From Nanobdellota archaeon (lineage in GTDB: Archaea > Nanobdellota > Nanobdellia > Woesearchaeales > GW2011-AR15), in assembly GCA_018815145.1 (NCBI GenBank), contig JAHIYL010000250.1, forward strand, positions 1 to 12,632: a DNA stretch of 12,632 nt, in the 5' to 3' direction. Both the position numbers and the translations under genes were made by a program. This document shows positions 6,496-12,632 of this stretch, piece after piece; position 1 is the first letter of the stretch, and each line of letters opens with the position of its first letter. Below the pieces are notes generated by a model that worked only from the letters and a program-made list of their open reading frames with translations, did not search any database and was not told where the DNA came from.

Positions 6496-8181
6496 CTATA
6501 CTTCCTTCACCATATAAACTCCTTCTTTCTTATATCCAAGCTTCCTATAGTAATCCCTGACACCAACACCTGATATTACAACAATCTTGTCTTTTCCATG
6601 CTTTTTGGCAATCTTTTCAGCTTCTTCTAAAAGCAGCTTTCCATATCCCTTGTGCTGGACTTTCCCTGTTTTTCCGAGCTTCTCAGCTTCACCATAGACA
6701 TGTAGCTCCCTGATCAAGGCAGTCTTGTTAGTTATCTCTTTTCTAAGCTCCTGTGAAGGGAATCTTAATCTGCAAAATCCGAACAGTATATCTTTTTTTA
6801 CATCCTCAATAGAGATGAAATACTCCTTTCCTTTGTTTGCATCATATTCCTGGACAATAATTTCCAATTCTTTGCTTGTCCTGCCTTTTGGCTCTCTGCA
6901 TCTGATGCAGCAGCACTTCACTCCTTTTTTCCCCATCAGTTCATGCACATACTGGCGAAGATTTGTCCTGTCTACACCTGCTTCAGTCACTTCAGTTGGG
7001 ATGTCCCGCTGGACCCGCATCACCCTTATCCACTTTTTCATATGCTTCTTGAACTCAGTTATGAGAATTGCTGCTTCATCGGTTGTGATAGGTGTGAATC
7101 TCTTGTTTTTCCATTCATCATATAGCTTTGTTCCCTTGAGCACCATTGCAGGGTATATTTTCAGCATATCAGGCCGGAAATTCTCATCATCAAGAATCTG
7201 TTTCATCATTTTCAGGTCATCTTTAGCACCCGGAAGGCCGGGCATTACATGATAGTTTATCTTGAATCCAAGATCCTTCAGTATTCTGGTTGAATCAATA
7301 GAATCCTGTACAGAATGCCCTCTGTGAATCAGTTCAAGAACATTATCATCGGTTGTCTGTACACCGAGCTCAACCCTGGTGGTGCCAAACTTCAGGAGCT
7401 CATTTGCGTGCTCCAGCATCGCATAATCCGGCCGGGTCTCAATAGTCAGTCCCACGCATCTGATGTGCGACTTTTCATTTTTTTTCTGTTCTTTGGCAAT
7501 GCTGCAGATAATATCTTTTTTTAATTTAAGGATTCTTTTTTGGACTCTCTTTGTTCTTTTTGGATCTGTTATGTTACCTGGCAGCTCAAAGAATCTTCTG
7601 AATTTCCTAAGATCAAACTCAGGTGTAAAAAAATAATCTGAAAAATCATTTAATGCTTTGAATGTGTTTACAATAAAATCTTTTTTATACTCTTTTTCAT
7701 ATGAAGGGAATGTGCCTCCCATGATTATGAGCTCCACTTTTTCAGGATTCTGGCCAAGGACCATGTACTGCTCAAGCCTATTCCATATCTGGAGGTATGG
7801 GTCGAAATTATTCCTTATCCCCCTCATTGTTGCAGGTTCTCTGCCTGTATAGGATTGAGGGATGTCACCAAATGCGCTGTCCGGCCCTCCGGGACACATG
7901 ATGCATGGCCCGACTCCTGATTTTGCATGAGGACATAGTTTTGGCATTGTCATTATTGATATCACAGCAACACCTGAACCTGTACGCGTAGGTTTTGTCA
8001 TCAGTTTTTTTTTCAGGCTATAGTATTCCTTATTGCTGCAGTGCATAAGAATCTCGATGTTTGTGGGTATCTTTCTGAGGTTGAATTTTTTTGAGAGCTT
8101 TGTCTTCAGTTTGTTGAGTTCATCAATAGAAAGTTTTTTCTCTTTCAAAATATCAAATATTTCCTTATAAAAAGTGCTCAT
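6496..8181 (-). CDS. elp3: Elp3, tRNA uridine-34 radical SAM acetyltransferase
   Basis: A 561-residue stand-alone Elp3, which uses S-adenosylmethionine and acetyl-CoA to start carboxymethyl-type modification of wobble uridine in tRNA. After an N-terminal helical tRNA-binding region, the radical SAM domain has the 4Fe-4S cysteines C83, C93 and C96 in the Elp3 spacing C-x9-C-x2-C, followed by CPGGPDSAFG, IIMGGTFPS (152-160), LTIETRPD (245-252), VELGVQTTDD (270-279) and YHVMPGLPG (310-318). A cysteine cluster KCCCIRC (422-428) is the zinc-binding linker. The C-terminal GNAT domain includes QHKGYGKLLLEEAE (509-522) for acetyl-CoA binding and VRDYYRKLGY (541-550). Length is close to other archaeal Elp3 proteins, and no other Elongator gene is nearby. 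It has no SD; a TATA box is centred 26 nt upstream. Confidence 0.96.
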   Translation of the reverse strand: MSTFYKEIFDILKEKKLSIDELNKLKTKLSKKFNLRKIPTNIEILMHCSNKEYYSLKKKLMTKPTRTGSGVAVISIMTMPKLCPHAKSGVGPCIMCPGGPDSAFGDIPQSYTGREPATMRGIRNNFDPYLQIWNRLEQYMVLGQNPEKVELIIMGGTFPSYEKEYKKDFIVNTFKALNDFSDYFFTPEFDLRKFRRFFELPGNITDPKRTKRVQKRILKLKKDIICSIAKEQKKNEKSHIRCVGLTIETRPDYAMLEHANELLKFGTTRVELGVQTTDDNVLELIHRGHSVQDSIDSTRILKDLGFKINYHVMPGLPGAKDDLKMMKQILDDENFRPDMLKIYPAMVLKGTKLYDEWKNKRFTPITTDEAAILITEFKKHMKKWIRVMRVQRDIPTEVTEAGVDRTNLRQYVHELMGKKGVKCCCIRCREPKGRTSKELEIIVQEYDANKGKEYFISIEDVKKDILFGFCRLRFPSQELRKEITNKTALIRELHVYGEAEKLGKTGKVQHKGYGKLLLEEAEKIAKKHGKDKIVVISGVGVRDYYRKLGYKKEGVYMVKEV

Positions 8182-8200
8182 AATAAGGATGAAATTCAGG

Positions 8201-8216
8201 AAATAATAAAAAAGTA
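8201..8216 (-). promoter_or_regulatory. TATA promoter of elp3
   Basis: On the minus strand TTTTTTATTATTT (8201-8213) is centred about 26 nt from the elp3 ATG. No SD lies between them, which suggests a leaderless transcript. Confidence 0.5.
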
Positions 8217-8240
8217 GTGAAAAAAATGGATAAGATGATA

Positions 8241-8261
8241 GGATTTTTACAAAAAAAATCC
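8241..8261. repeat. 8-bp inverted repeat between the ATPase and elp3 genes
   Basis: GGATTTTT (8241-8248) and AAAAATCC (8254-8261) are perfect arms around a 5-nt loop, with an A8 run (T8 on the minus strand) across the loop and right arm. It lies 66 nt beyond the ATPase stop and may be a backup terminator. The rest of this 145-nt gap holds only the elp3 promoter and T-tracts. Confidence 0.5.
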
Positions 8262-8297
8262 GTCGCTGTCATTATGATGGTGATGGTATAATAATTC

Positions 8298-8318
8298 AAA
8301 AAAAATTTAAAATAAAAA
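8298..8318 (-). terminator. T-tract terminator of the Ca2+ ATPase gene
   Basis: On the minus strand T5 (8314-8318) and T8 (8298-8305) runs begin 9 nt after the ATPase stop codon. There is no GC stem, as is usual for archaeal termination. Confidence 0.6.
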
Positions 8319-8326
8319 TTAATCCT

Positions 8327-11014
8327 CTATTCTGTCTGCTTCAATCCAACCGCTTTCATAAGCTCTCCAACAACCAATACGCTGGATGAGACAAGGACTA
8401 TCAATCCCCAGTCTGCAAAGCTCAGTACTGCTGTCCTAAAGAACTGTGCAAAGAATGGTATATAGATTACTCCAAGCTGCAGTACAATTGAGGTGAGTAT
8501 CGCAATTATCAGCCATCTGTTGGAGAATATACCTACCTTGAATACCGAATCTCTCTGGCTTCTGGCATTCAGGACATTGAACATCTGCAGCATCATGAGT
8601 GTTGTGAAAGCAATTGTCGATGCATATCTGTACTGAGTATCACTTATATCACCGCTTACCCATCCCATTGACTTCAGTGCATAGATGTACATGCATAATG
8701 TGGCTATTGTCATCACGACACCAATGATAATCATAGATATAAGCACATTCTTTTCCATTATCTTGCTGGTTGATTTTCTGGGCTTCAGACGCATGATATT
8801 TTTTTCTCCCGGATCAACAGAAAGGGCTGTTGCAGGAGCACCGTCTGTCACAAGATTTATCCAAAGAAGCTGAGGGACAGTCACCGGAAGCTTCAGACCG
8901 ACAACAAGAGATACCAATGCCACCAATACTTCGCCGATGTTGCTGGAAAGAAGATATACAACAAATTTCCTGATATTATCAAAGATCGTCCTTCCTTCTT
9001 CAACAGCATTGACTATACTTGTGAAATTATCATCTGTCAATACCATATCAGAGGCTTCTTTGGCAACATCAGTGCCTGTTATTCCCATTGATATTCCAAT
9101 ATCTGATTTTTTCAGTGCAGGTGCATCATTCACTCCGTCGCCAGTCATTGCAACCACATGTGCCTTTTTTTGGAGAGCCTCCACAATCCTCATCTTATCT
9201 TCAGGATTGACCCGGGCGTATATCCCTATGTTCTCGACCTCCTTGTCAAGATTGATCTTCTTCAATTCCTCTCCAGTGATTGCTTTGCCTACAATACCCA
9301 GCTCATCTGCAATCGCTTTTGCTGTTGTTATGAAATCACCTGTTATCATTACGACCTTTATGCCTGCATCCTTGCACTTGGCAATAGAGTCTTTCACTTC
9401 TTTTCTTGGCGGATCTATCATGCCCTGCAGACCGACAAATACAAGATCCTTTTCCCAATCCTCCCTCTTTTCGCTCTTGACTTCCTTGTATGCAAAGCCC
9501 AGGACCCTGAGCGCATTGTTACCGAAGTCCTCAATCGCCTTGTTGATCCTTTTCCTGTCTGCATCATTCAGATGGATCATCTTTCCCTTAAGTATCAATC
9601 TGGTACATGATTTCATCAGGATATCAGGTGCACCTTTGACATATGCATATTTTTTGCCTTCAATCTCATGAAGGGTTGTCATCATTTTCCTCTGAGAATT
9701 AAAAGGTATCTCATCAACCCTCATGTTCCTTTCCATAAAAGTCTCGTCGATGCCATGCTTTCTTGCAGAGACAAGCAAGGCACCTTCTGTAGGATCGCCC
9801 ATAATCTTGTATTCATTATCTTTCTTCTCCAGCTTGGAATCATTGTTGAGCGCACCGATCTGCATCAGAAGCTCAAGATCTTCAGTGTTTTTTGAGAATT
9901 CACCTGTTGGGTCATAGCCTGAACCTGCGACATCTATCTCCTCATGGTCAACATAGACTTTTTTGACTGTCATCTCATTGTGCGTGAGTGTCCCTGTCTT
10001 ATCAGAACATATGACTGTTGTGCAGCCAAGAGTCTCAACAGAAGGAAGTCTTCTTATCAATGCATGCCTCTTGATCATCCTCCTGACTCCGAGTGATAGT
10101 GATATTGTGACCACTGCCGGCAGCCCTTCCGGCACTGCAGCGACAGCAAGTCCGATTGCAAAGATGAATGATTTGATGATCGATTCACCTCTTACAATGT
10201 CCATCGCAAATATGACAACACAGATACCGAGGACAAGCTTTGTCAGGAATTTTCCCAGATGTTCAATATTCTTCTGCAGCGGTGTCATTTCATCTTCTGC
10301 TTCCTGGATAAGCTTTGCTATGTGGCCAATCTCTGTTGTCATGCCTGTATTGACGACGATTGCTTTTCCTTTCCCGTTTGTAATGGCTGTACCTGAAAAG
10401 ACCATGTTTTTCCGATCTCCGAGCGGAAGTTCTTTATTATAGACTGAAAGCTCTTTTTTCACAGGGAGTGATTCTCCTGTAAGAGCTGCCTCTTGTGTAT
10501 TCAATTCTATTGCTTCAAACAGCCTGGAATCAGCAGGTATCCTTTCACCTTCTGACAGAATCAGGATATCTCCGGGCACAAGTGCTCGTGCTTCTATCTC
10601 TGTCTGCCTTCCGTCTCTCAGGACCATTGCTTTGAGTGAGGAAAGCTTTTTTAATGCTTCAATGGATTTCTGCGCATTGAATTCAGTGAAGAAACCGATG
10701 ACTGAATTCAGTATGAGGATGCAGCCTATGACTATAGCCTCAACAAAATGGGAAAGCAGGCTGCTTGTTGAGTCATGCAGGAACTCATAATATCCGACAC
10801 CGCTTGAGACAATTGTTGCAAATATCAGGATTATCACAAGCGGATCCTTGAATTGCCCTATGAAAATCTGAAAAGGAGATATCTTCTTTTTCTCGGCAAT
10901 CTCATTAAAACCATATTTTTCAAGCCGCTTTTCTGCTTCTTCGCTTGTCAGCCCTTTGTCAGTAGAATTCAGATTTTTGTAGACTTCAGTAAGTTTTTGC
11001 CGATAAAATTCCAT
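8327..11014 (-). CDS. P2A-type calcium-transporting P-type ATPase
   Basis: A full-length 895-residue cation pump that exports Ca2+ (possibly other divalent ions) using ATP. The order is: cation-ATPase N-terminal region (1-55); M1-M2 (about 55-110); actuator domain with LTGES (178-182); M4 with VPEGLP (294-299); phosphorylation site DKTGTLT (338-344, D338); nucleotide domain with GDPTEGALL (406-414) and KGAPD (460-464); hinge DPPR (534-537) and MTGDGVNDAPAL (623-634); then M5-M10. Metal ligands known from SERCA are present: E296 in M4, N692 and E695 in M5 (SSNIGEV), and N720, T723 and D724 in M6 (WINLVTD). The M8 glutamate is replaced by Q810. It is apparently a single-gene unit with its own promoter, an SD-like GGGGG and a terminator. 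Confidence 0.95.
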   Translation of the reverse strand: MEFYRQKLTEVYKNLNSTDKGLTSEEAEKRLEKYGFNEIAEKKKISPFQIFIGQFKDPLVIILIFATIVSSGVGYYEFLHDSTSSLLSHFVEAIVIGCILILNSVIGFFTEFNAQKSIEALKKLSSLKAMVLRDGRQTEIEARALVPGDILILSEGERIPADSRLFEAIELNTQEAALTGESLPVKKELSVYNKELPLGDRKNMVFSGTAITNGKGKAIVVNTGMTTEIGHIAKLIQEAEDEMTPLQKNIEHLGKFLTKLVLGICVVIFAMDIVRGESIIKSFIFAIGLAVAAVPEGLPAVVTISLSLGVRRMIKRHALIRRLPSVETLGCTTVICSDKTGTLTHNEMTVKKVYVDHEEIDVAGSGYDPTGEFSKNTEDLELLMQIGALNNDSKLEKKDNEYKIMGDPTEGALLVSARKHGIDETFMERNMRVDEIPFNSQRKMMTTLHEIEGKKYAYVKGAPDILMKSCTRLILKGKMIHLNDADRKRINKAIEDFGNNALRVLGFAYKEVKSEKREDWEKDLVFVGLQGMIDPPRKEVKDSIAKCKDAGIKVVMITGDFITTAKAIADELGIVGKAITGEELKKINLDKEVENIGIYARVNPEDKMRIVEALQKKAHVVAMTGDGVNDAPALKKSDIGISMGITGTDVAKEASDMVLTDDNFTSIVNAVEEGRTIFDNIRKFVVYLLSSNIGEVLVALVSLVVGLKLPVTVPQLLWINLVTDGAPATALSVDPGEKNIMRLKPRKSTSKIMEKNVLISMIIIGVVMTIATLCMYIYALKSMGWVSGDISDTQYRYASTIAFTTLMMLQMFNVLNARSQRDSVFKVGIFSNRWLIIAILTSIVLQLGVIYIPFFAQFFRTAVLSFADWGLIVLVSSSVLVVGELMKAVGLKQTE

Positions 11015-11021
11015 TATGCAT

Positions 11022-11026
11022 CCCCC
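11022..11026 (-). promoter_or_regulatory. SD-like site of the Ca2+ ATPase gene
   Basis: On the minus strand GGGGG within AAAGGGGGAT lies 7 nt before the ATG. The nearby upstream ATG at 11021 is out of frame and is not used. Confidence 0.45.
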
Positions 11027-11054
11027 TTTTTACAATGTAAACAAAATTGGAAGA

Positions 11055-11070
11055 GCATATAAATTTTTTG
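11055..11070 (-). promoter_or_regulatory. TATA/BRE promoter of the Ca2+ ATPase gene
   Basis: On the minus strand CCAAAAAA followed by TTTATATGC (11055-11063) forms a good BRE/TATA pair. Its centre is about 46 nt upstream of the ATG, predicting a 5' leader of about 20 nt that contains the G-rich SD-like site. Confidence 0.65.
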
Positions 11071-11071
11071 G

Positions 11072-11079
11072 AAAAAAAA
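11072..11079 (-). terminator. T8 terminator after the small helical protein gene
   Basis: A run of eight T on the minus strand lies about 27 nt beyond the stop codon of the 120-residue protein and just upstream of the ATPase promoter. It separates the two transcription units. Confidence 0.55.
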
Positions 11080-11105
11080 GGTTTTGCAGCAAAGATGACA
11101 GTGTT

Positions 11106-11468
11106 CTACTTTCTCCTATTCTTGAACAATCTGTCTTTTAATCCAAAAAGAAAACCAAATGAACCGGACCTACTTGCCGGCTGAGGCGGAGAATTAGTTA
11201 AAGTGGAGTTATCTTCAATACGATCCTTGTTTTCAATCCTCTGAAGATCATTCCCATTATTTTCTTTGTCACAATTTATTATTTCCTGGTTCCTGTAGTA
11301 GTCGAGCGTCTCAAGGACGATCTCAAGCTCGTTTATGGCTCCAAATATCTGATGCTGTTTCTCGATGTCCAGATTAGACTCATTGTTCTTCATCAATGAT
11401 ATTAATTCTATCTTCCTTTTTTCAAGTGTCTTATGCAGTTCAGATATTACCATTTTGTGCGTTACCAT
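11106..11468 (-). CDS. Small helical protein of unknown function
   Basis: A 120-residue protein that I do not recognise. Residues 1-64 look like two long charged helices (for example ISELHKTLEKRKIELISLMK and QHQIFGAINELEIVLETLDY) that could pair as an antiparallel coiled coil. Residues 65-100 are polar and probably disordered (Asn/Asp/Glu-rich, then NSPPQPASRSGS). The tail FGFLFGLKDRLFKNRRK is aromatic and basic, and could bind a membrane surface or nucleic acid. There is no signal peptide or membrane span. It follows the partial gene at 11529 by 60 nt on the same strand but has its own TATA-like element and lacks an SD. Coding status is supported by clean spacing, promoter and terminator. 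An adaptor or scaffold role would be a guess. Confidence 0.65.
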   Translation of the reverse strand: MVTHKMVISELHKTLEKRKIELISLMKNNESNLDIEKQHQIFGAINELEIVLETLDYYRNQEIINCDKENNGNDLQRIENKDRIEDNSTLTNSPPQPASRSGSFGFLFGLKDRLFKNRRK

Positions 11469-11480
11469 ATTGAATTATTC

Positions 11481-11503
11481 ATTTTTATTTATTAATCTTT
11501 GGT
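11481..11503 (-). promoter_or_regulatory. TATA/BRE promoter of the small helical protein gene
   Basis: On the minus strand CCAAAGA followed by TTAATAAAT lies about 23-26 nt from the ATG at 11468. The spacing fits a leaderless message. Confidence 0.45.
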
Positions 11504-11528
11504 TTTTGAAAAAGTAAGATGAAAAGAG

Positions 11529-12632
11529 TTATATTATTTCAACAGTAAATTCTGCATTTCCTATATGGTTGTCTTCTGAATCTTCAACAGAGAAGCTATA
11601 TCTGCATGTTCCTTCTGATTTGCTGTTTGTCTTTATTACAATAGGGATTGCCTTTGTTTCTCCTGCCAGGACCCCAAATTCATCAACAAAGTCAAACTCA
11701 GCAATACATGTCGATTTTTTATCAAGAGGTATAGGTCGTTCTCCATTTATGTGAATATCTCTTTTTGATTCTGGATTATTTATAATTATCATGTTAAGTT
11801 CAGAATCTGATTGTCTCATATATATTTTATTGTACAAAGCCATGACACTTGATTTGTCTTGATTATTAGTTTCAATAATAAAAGGGGTGATGCATTTTTC
11901 ATTATCATAACAATAATTGCTGTGAATTGTATTGAATATGAGTTTAGCTAGTTTCTTTTCCTGTATCTTGAACCTGATGGCTTTGCTCAAATCACTTTCC
12001 GGGAAGTTTTTGGATTGTGCCAGTTGTGAAGACTCAAAATTATATCTTTGTAAAAGTTGTTCTGAGTCAATATATGCAATTTCATCAAGATTAAATAATG
12101 GAGATAGAAACTTATAGTATGGTTGATGTTTTATGAAATCCATTTCTGAGCCATAATAAAAATAAGTTTTTTCGAGCCATTCATCATCTTTTGAATCCAG
12201 ATAATTTTTATTCAATTCATAAAACTTATAGTATATCTCTGCATTGTAGATATTTTCAGATAATTTTATTCTTATTTCGTCATTATTCAGTTTCTGTAGT
12301 GTTTTCCATTCTTTGTTCATATGATTAATTTCATTCACTACTTCAAGTTTTTCTCTTAACATCTGCTGTTCTTGTGTGAATAATTTGAGAAATGGTTTTA
12401 TATTGAATGTCTTTTTTATCAGATCAAAAAAAGAAGAAGGCCTTATTTCAGAATCTTTTCTTTTGATTACAAAATCTTCAACATCATTGTACTTCTCATC
12501 AAGCTCTTTTCCTATTTTTGTCTGTAGAAGTTCATCATATCCTTCTTGAAAAATCAATATTGAATTTTCAGGGCTATATAATGTATGTGGGGCAAGATAC
12601 ATTACAAGTGTATCTTCATCATCTGCACCAAG
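11529..12632 (-). CDS. Unrecognised protein with C-terminal beta domain and paired cysteines (5' partial)
   Basis: The reading frame stays open to the window edge; ten more codons (LGADDEDTLV) lie before the first ATG at 12602, so the gene is probably cut at its 5' end and 367 residues are visible. I do not recognise the family. Numbering from that ATG, residues about 15-220 are mostly helical and charged, with many Tyr/Phe, and residues about 265-357 read as alternating strands ending in NAEFTVEII, like an Ig-type beta-sandwich. Four cysteines occur as two pairs: C231/C237 in NYCYDNEKC, and C299/C333 in neighbouring strands (STCIAEF and GTCRYSFSV). Such pairing suggests disulfides and an extracytoplasmic location. 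A signal peptide or membrane anchor would lie outside the window. Coding is convincing; function is unknown. Confidence 0.75.
   Translation of the reverse strand, partial: LGADDEDTLVMYLAPHTLYSPENSILIFQEGYDELLQTKIGKELDEKYNDVEDFVIKRKDSEIRPSSFFDLIKKTFNIKPFLKLFTQEQQMLREKLEVVNEINHMNKEWKTLQKLNNDEIRIKLSENIYNAEIYYKFYELNKNYLDSKDDEWLEKTYFYYGSEMDFIKHQPYYKFLSPLFNLDEIAYIDSEQLLQRYNFESSQLAQSKNFPESDLSKAIRFKIQEKKLAKLIFNTIHSNYCYDNEKCITPFIIETNNQDKSSVMALYNKIYMRQSDSELNMIIINNPESKRDIHINGERPIPLDKKSTCIAEFDFVDEFGVLAGETKAIPIVIKTNSKSEGTCRYSFSVEDSEDNHIGNAEFTVEII

Noticed and set aside
6725..7252. Plus-strand open frame of 175 codons antisense to elp3
   Set aside because: It overlaps the conserved Elp3 coding region and has a low-complexity Ser/Phe-rich translation without domain signals, so it is a shadow frame.
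8230..8290. Possible C/D-box small RNA (ATGATGG and GATGATA motifs)
   Set aside because: The C-box matches are imperfect, no CTGA D box sits at a suitable distance, and no paired internal C'/D' boxes are seen.
8937..9671. Long plus-strand open frame of 244 codons antisense to the Ca2+ ATPase gene
   Set aside because: It lies fully inside a gene with every P-type ATPase motif intact. Its translation is Ser/Thr/Ile-rich with no recognisable domain, and it has no promoter or SD. It is a shadow frame.
1..12632. CRISPR arrays, tRNA or rRNA genes, insertion sequences or phage genes
   Set aside because: No regularly spaced repeats, tRNA-like TTCRA arms, transposase motifs or integrase genes were seen by eye. 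The only minor accessory element is the VapBC pair.

Overview
This is a low-GC stretch of an archaeal chromosome with genes packed tightly on one strand (minus). The archaeal assignment rests on several points: an Era-like GTPase paired with a DUF2073 protein, a DUF211 protein next to a VIT/CCC1-like membrane protein, a stand-alone Elp3, TATA/BRE-type promoters about 25-30 nt upstream of start codons, and T-rich terminators. The overall look (small intergenic gaps, leaderless first genes, unfamiliar surface-type proteins) would suit a DPANN archaeon such as a Woesearchaeota-like lineage. That lineage call is inference and would need marker-gene phylogeny.

Layout in transcription order, from high to low coordinates. 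(1) 12632-11106: a gene cut by the window edge that ends in a beta-rich, four-cysteine region, then a small helical protein of unknown function. (2) 11014-8327: a complete P2A-type calcium-transporting P-type ATPase with its own promoter and T-tract terminator. (3) 8181-6496: Elp3, the radical SAM/acetyltransferase enzyme of tRNA wobble-uridine modification. (4) 6394-5508: a DUF211 gene and a VIT/CCC1-like membrane gene, overlapping by TTGA if the TTG start is used. (5) 5446-2892: a CapK/PaaK-like adenylate-forming enzyme and a multi-pass membrane acyltransferase, overlapping by ATGA. (6) 2786-1821: a NOL1/NOP2/Sun-family RNA cytosine-C5 methyltransferase. (7) 1785-1139: a VapBC-type toxin-antitoxin pair whose promoter is buried in the 3' end of the methyltransferase gene. 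(8) 1061-9: the Era-like GTPase and DUF2073 operon.

Themes. Two genes act on RNA modification (Elp3 and the m5C methyltransferase). Two modules concern ion or metal handling (Ca2+ ATPase and DUF211/VIT). One two-gene module could activate and transfer an acyl group to a surface molecule. I see no insertion sequence, integrase, phage gene, CRISPR array, tRNA or rRNA. No stretch longer than 300 bases lacks a gene; the longest gap is 145 bases (8182-8326).

Most of the window is conserved housekeeping content. The parts most worth a second look are the CapK-acyltransferase pair, the unrecognised pair at 11106-12632, the basic aromatic N-terminus of the Era-like GTPase, and the promoter/inverted-repeat overlap in front of vapB.
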